Assembly (NCBI GenBank): GCA_038503035.1 | Contig: JAVSML010025538.1 | Coordinates: 971,983 to 1,035,982, forward strand | Length of the DNA: 64,000 bases | Direction: 5' to 3' | Source of the DNA: Crocodylus rhombifer | Lineage: Eukaryota > Chordata > Crocodylia > Crocodylidae | In this document: positions 60,691-64,000 of the stretch, one piece after another | Position numbering within the stretch: the stretch's first letter is position 1 | Layout of the letters: every line of letters starts with the position of its first letter | Position numbers and translations under genes: made by a program | The notes under the pieces: generated by a model | Told to the model about the DNA's origin: nothing | The model's database searches: none | Seen by the model: the letters and a program-made list of their open reading frames with translations, nothing else

Positions 60691-62910
60691 TCTGTTCTTT
60701 TTGTTGTGGCATTTACCTCAGACACCTTATTTTAACTTTCAAAACATTTTATAACTCTATTCCAGCCATTTAACTGGCTTCAACTGTTCACTTCCAGCTG
60801 CTTCCTTTATCTCAACTGTGACCTTATCATGACTGCTCTTTGTTGTTATGTGGTTTTGTGGTGTGGCCTCTCTCACTTGACCAAAAGTAATTCAGGTGGA
60901 GTAATTCAAGTGTACTCACCCACATTAACATGTAGAAAATAATATTGGTACAACTTTCCTGTGTCTCTTTCACCTTATAAAATCAATTAAACTCCACAAA
61001 GCAGTCCATTTCCAACATTCATCTGTATCATATTAGTGCACAAAGTTATTATATTCTTTAATATATTTTGGAAATGTTAGATTAGTAAAATTTGGATTTG
61101 GAGGCTTTCTCTTGAAGGCACTGGTCAAACTCATTGACTTTATGAGAGAGGGAACAATAGTTCTTTGATTAATGCATACTATTAGTTACTAATGGACAAT
61201 TAGAGACTGAGCCTGTACTCATCAAGTCAATTGGAGCAAGATAAAAACCTTGCATTTCCTAAATTATGCTATTAAATGCACATATAGAAGACATTCACTT
61301 CTTTAAGATGGAAATAATAGTTAGATTTACATGTTTTGTTTTTCTTTAAAATATGAAGACTTTAACAAAATGATAAATACATGATGATTAACCTTGCCCC
61401 AGATTTAAATGTATTACCAATTAACTAATTTAATCTCTCAAAAAATAACAGCCGTTGGCATTATTCTTTGAATAATCCTTGTTTAGTTTCCATAATGGTA
61501 TACATTTTAATGAAAAACTCATTATAATGTAGCATACAGGATAATTAATTCTGGGTGATTCTTTCTGTGTAAATAGCTAGTACAGATGCTGAATTCCATT
61601 TTCTACTGGCTTTATTAATTTTTTATAAACCAATATTTCTACTGTAATGGGTTGTAACAGCTCCATAGAAGTTTTAGAAAAGCATTAACTGTCATCAGTA
61701 TTGTTAATCTAACTGGGGTTTTACCATTTGTTTGATAGTACTTGAACACTACATTTTTAAAACTACGGTTACAGTTTATTTTATGTTTTGGAAATGAACA
61801 TCTATGTATAATTGACATAAGGGATATTAAACAATATTCAGTTAATTTGTCTGTATTTAGAAAACAATTTAATCTGTTTAGCTAATAATATCCTAGTATA
61901 AATTTAGAAGGGAAAAATTATAGTCAACAGCAGAGCTCAAAAATAAAGACATGTCATCACACTGCAAAAGAAACTGAAACAGAGAAAAAACAGCATCATT
62001 TTACAAAACCTATGTTTTCCACATACTTTTTCTATTTGAAAGTGCTGTACAAACATCAGTCAGACAACAGAGATTCCAGGGGAAATATCACTCACTCACT
62101 GACACAATGATGTTTCTAATGCTATTTGTTGTGTACCTGGGCCAGACACATTACTTAACAGAGAGACAGAAAGACTAACCTTGGGATAGAAACCCACTCT
62201 GAAGACACTCGAAACCAAGAGGTGGAGAAAGTCTTAGATCAGGGTGAATTTTGGTGTCTACTCCTACAGCACCCCACCACTGTGTGTATTTCTGTATTAC
62301 TTTACTGTACCCCTATTGTTAATCTACATGGGTATTCATTTTAAAGAATAAATCAATGTTGCTATGGAAAATTGCTTAACAAAACCTGGAGGAATCCTGC
62401 TGAAGGGTCTCAGCTTCCTACTGCCGGACAAGTGAGAGCTCCCCTACTTCTTCACATTTCTCAGTCCTCTAGGACATGGGCAACCGAAAAGGAGCAGAAG
62501 TCCTTCCCCCTTCTTCCAAGTACTGGGGCAAATTTTCAAAGCTTCAAATAATGCTTAGAAACCTAACTGTCATTGACATCCAATAGAAGTAGCATGCCTG
62601 ACTGCCACGTTTGCCTTCAGATAGCAGGCCTAATTAAGTCAAGGCTATGTGTTATTACTTTAGTCAACAATGAAGGCAGCTTCATAAAGAACAGGAGGAA
62701 CAATGAACCAAGTTTGAAGCAGATCACATATGCCAACTCTGGCCTGAAAGGACTTGACCAAGAAGGCTCTGGAGACAGGTGAGGTGACTGGAACACAGTG
62801 GGGGGAAGAGGAGCAAATTCTAAGAGCTAAGGGAGATCTTACCTGGCTTGCAAGAGGAAGCTGAGATCCCAGAGTGTTTGTACTGTGTCTTGGAAGAATG
62901 GCTGTTTTAA
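60691..62910. other. AT-rich intron, nothing recognised
   Basis: No supported feature. A TTTTCAAAGCTTCAAATAATG stretch near 62531 may be a SINE-like relic. Confidence 0.4.
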
Positions 62911-63010
62911 AAAAACATAGTTTTCCTATGTATAAAATGGGCATACTAAGAAGTCACCTACATTACAGAACTGTGTGGAATTGCTGAGCTTGATCTTAAA
63001 ACAGCTGACC
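62911..63010 (+). mobile_element. L2-like LINE 3' end relic
   Basis: TATGTATAAAATGGGCATAC, CACCTACATTACAGAACTGT and GTGTGGAATTGCTGAGCTTG follow the order of the common L2 3' end (TGTAAAATGGG, ACCT-CACAGGGTTGT, GTGAGGATTAA), from memory. Old and short. Confidence 0.45.
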
Positions 63011-63254
63011 GAATAATAGGTAATGTTTTGGTTTTTTTCAGTTTTTTTAATGTTAGCAACACAGTACATCACTATAATCTATAAATTGTCTTGAATTGTA
63101 TAAGGTAGCTCTAAAAGCACTCCATTTATTATACATTCTCCACCACTGCAGAGCATTTTTTTTACTGATATTTAAACTCACAACATCCCTTCCTATAGCA
63201 AAGTTTTAGAAGAAAACCTGGCATAAGATTTTTTTCAGAAAGAATCCCCTAGAC

Positions 63255-63473
63255 CAGTGGGGCCCAAACTTTTTAGCAGGCATGCCTCATATTAGCTCCA
63301 TACCCTCCACAACTGCTACTCCAATACCCATCCCCTGCCCAGTCTGCTGCTCTGTTTTCTGCTTCCTGTCCTACCTGCCACTGTGCTGTTTGTCCCTTCC
63401 CTGGTCAGCCATGCACTGCATACATAAGCTGCCATAACACCTGTGGCAAGTGTGCCAAGTTTGACCACCTCTG
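63255..63473. mobile_element. hAT MITE with perfect 8-bp target duplication
   Basis: Ends CAGTGGGGCCCAAACT and (reverse complement of right end) CAGAGGTGGTCAAACT share the hAT CAGNGG start. CCCTAGAC flanks both sides exactly (63247-63254 and 63474-63481). Length 219 bp, no coding capacity. Confidence 0.88.
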
Positions 63474-64000
63474 CCCTAGACTGCGTCATGCAGTAGGAAG
63501 AAGGTGGCTTTGTTTCTCCATACCCCACTTAGAAAATATCTGATGCATGCTGGGGGTCTAGACCATGATGCACTCTCCACTAGCTCTGTTCTTTGAAAAC
63601 TCCTCACCTGAGCAGCGTCAGTGTATGACCACAGGCAATTTCTCCCTAAGAGCAGTATTATTTTTTCAAGCAGCTCTGAGCAGCAGAAGAGAAGACAAAA
63701 TTATCCCACAACCAAACAGCCCTTAACTTCCTTGTTTTCCTTAATAAGAAACCTGAACCATGGGCTGGACTCAGGGAGGGAGAAAACAGAAGCTCTTCCT
63801 TTTGGACAGACACGTAACACCCAAATAATAGGATTTTTAATTATTTGTATTATTGGACCAAGAACTCACTGAACTCAGTGTTGTATCAAAGCAGCACAGA
63901 ATGAAAATTCTATTTTCCTTTTTTGCCACACTGATACAAAATTACTAGCATATCCAAGAGAGATATTTAAAAATAAAGAGAATTTAAAAACAATGCGGTA
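63474..64000. other. AT-rich intron, nothing recognised
   Basis: No supported feature. Confidence 0.5.

Larger units (their letters stand above)
46823..64000 (-). other. RBFOX1: RBFOX1 intron upstream of the 81-nt exon (partial)
   Basis: Extends from the acceptor at 46823-46824 to the high-coordinate end of the window. The preceding exon, which should end in a sequence encoding AVYSPEFYA, was not found, so this intron is longer than 17 kb. Confidence 0.8.

Noticed and set aside
46850..64000. Possible upstream RBFOX1 exon encoding AVYSPEFYA
   Set aside because: No matching sequence found by eye; it probably lies beyond the window.

Overview
The window is vertebrate nuclear DNA, almost certainly from a crocodilian (an alligator-type genome is my best guess). 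It is AT-rich intronic sequence with CR1 LINE fragments whose 3' tails carry the TTTCATAG/ATTCTATG octamer, plus many hAT-like non-autonomous DNA transposons. Two 10-base N runs (2489-2498, 31888-31897) are assembly gaps. There is no prokaryotic gene organisation.

The only host gene I can support is RBFOX1, the neuronal and muscle splicing regulator, on the minus strand. Two internal coding exons are present: an 81-nt cassette exon at 46742-46822 and the constitutive 133-nt exon at 8707-8839. They are separated by an intron of about 37.9 kb. Exon sizes, splice sites, phases and encoded peptides all agree with RBFOX1 rather than RBFOX2 or RBFOX3. Upstream exons (RRM and linker) lie beyond 64000. 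The downstream exons, including the mutually exclusive B40/M43 pair, lie beyond position 1. UGCAUG/GCAUG motifs, which RBFOX proteins themselves bind, sit just downstream of the 133-nt exon and suggest autoregulation.

The rest is intron. 1-8706: AT-rich intron with a G-quadruplex candidate, small TIR repeats, a CR1 tail and a hAT MITE with 8-bp target duplication. 8840-32760: a LINE C-terminal fragment, GC-rich palindromic element A (12165-13642), two CR1 fragments back to back (17840-19520), a TIR element (20283-21461) and a GC-rich block (23381-24520). 32760-41400: a nested transposon cluster. A CR1 is split by a younger CR1 and by palindromic element B. A decayed CCHC/LINE ORF2 remnant is split by element C. 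A SINE-like region is split by element D. 41400-64000: mostly unremarkable AT-rich intron with the cassette exon, G-rich repeats, palindromic element E (52145-53624), hairpin MITEs and a hAT MITE with a perfect 8-bp duplication.

The most unusual feature is the family A-E. These five non-autonomous hAT-like elements share outer ends (TAGGGCTGTGCAAAG type) and mostly have recognisable 8-bp target duplications. Their GC-rich interiors are modular and self-complementary over tens to hundreds of bases. Transcribed within the RBFOX1 pre-mRNA they would form long double-stranded hairpins.
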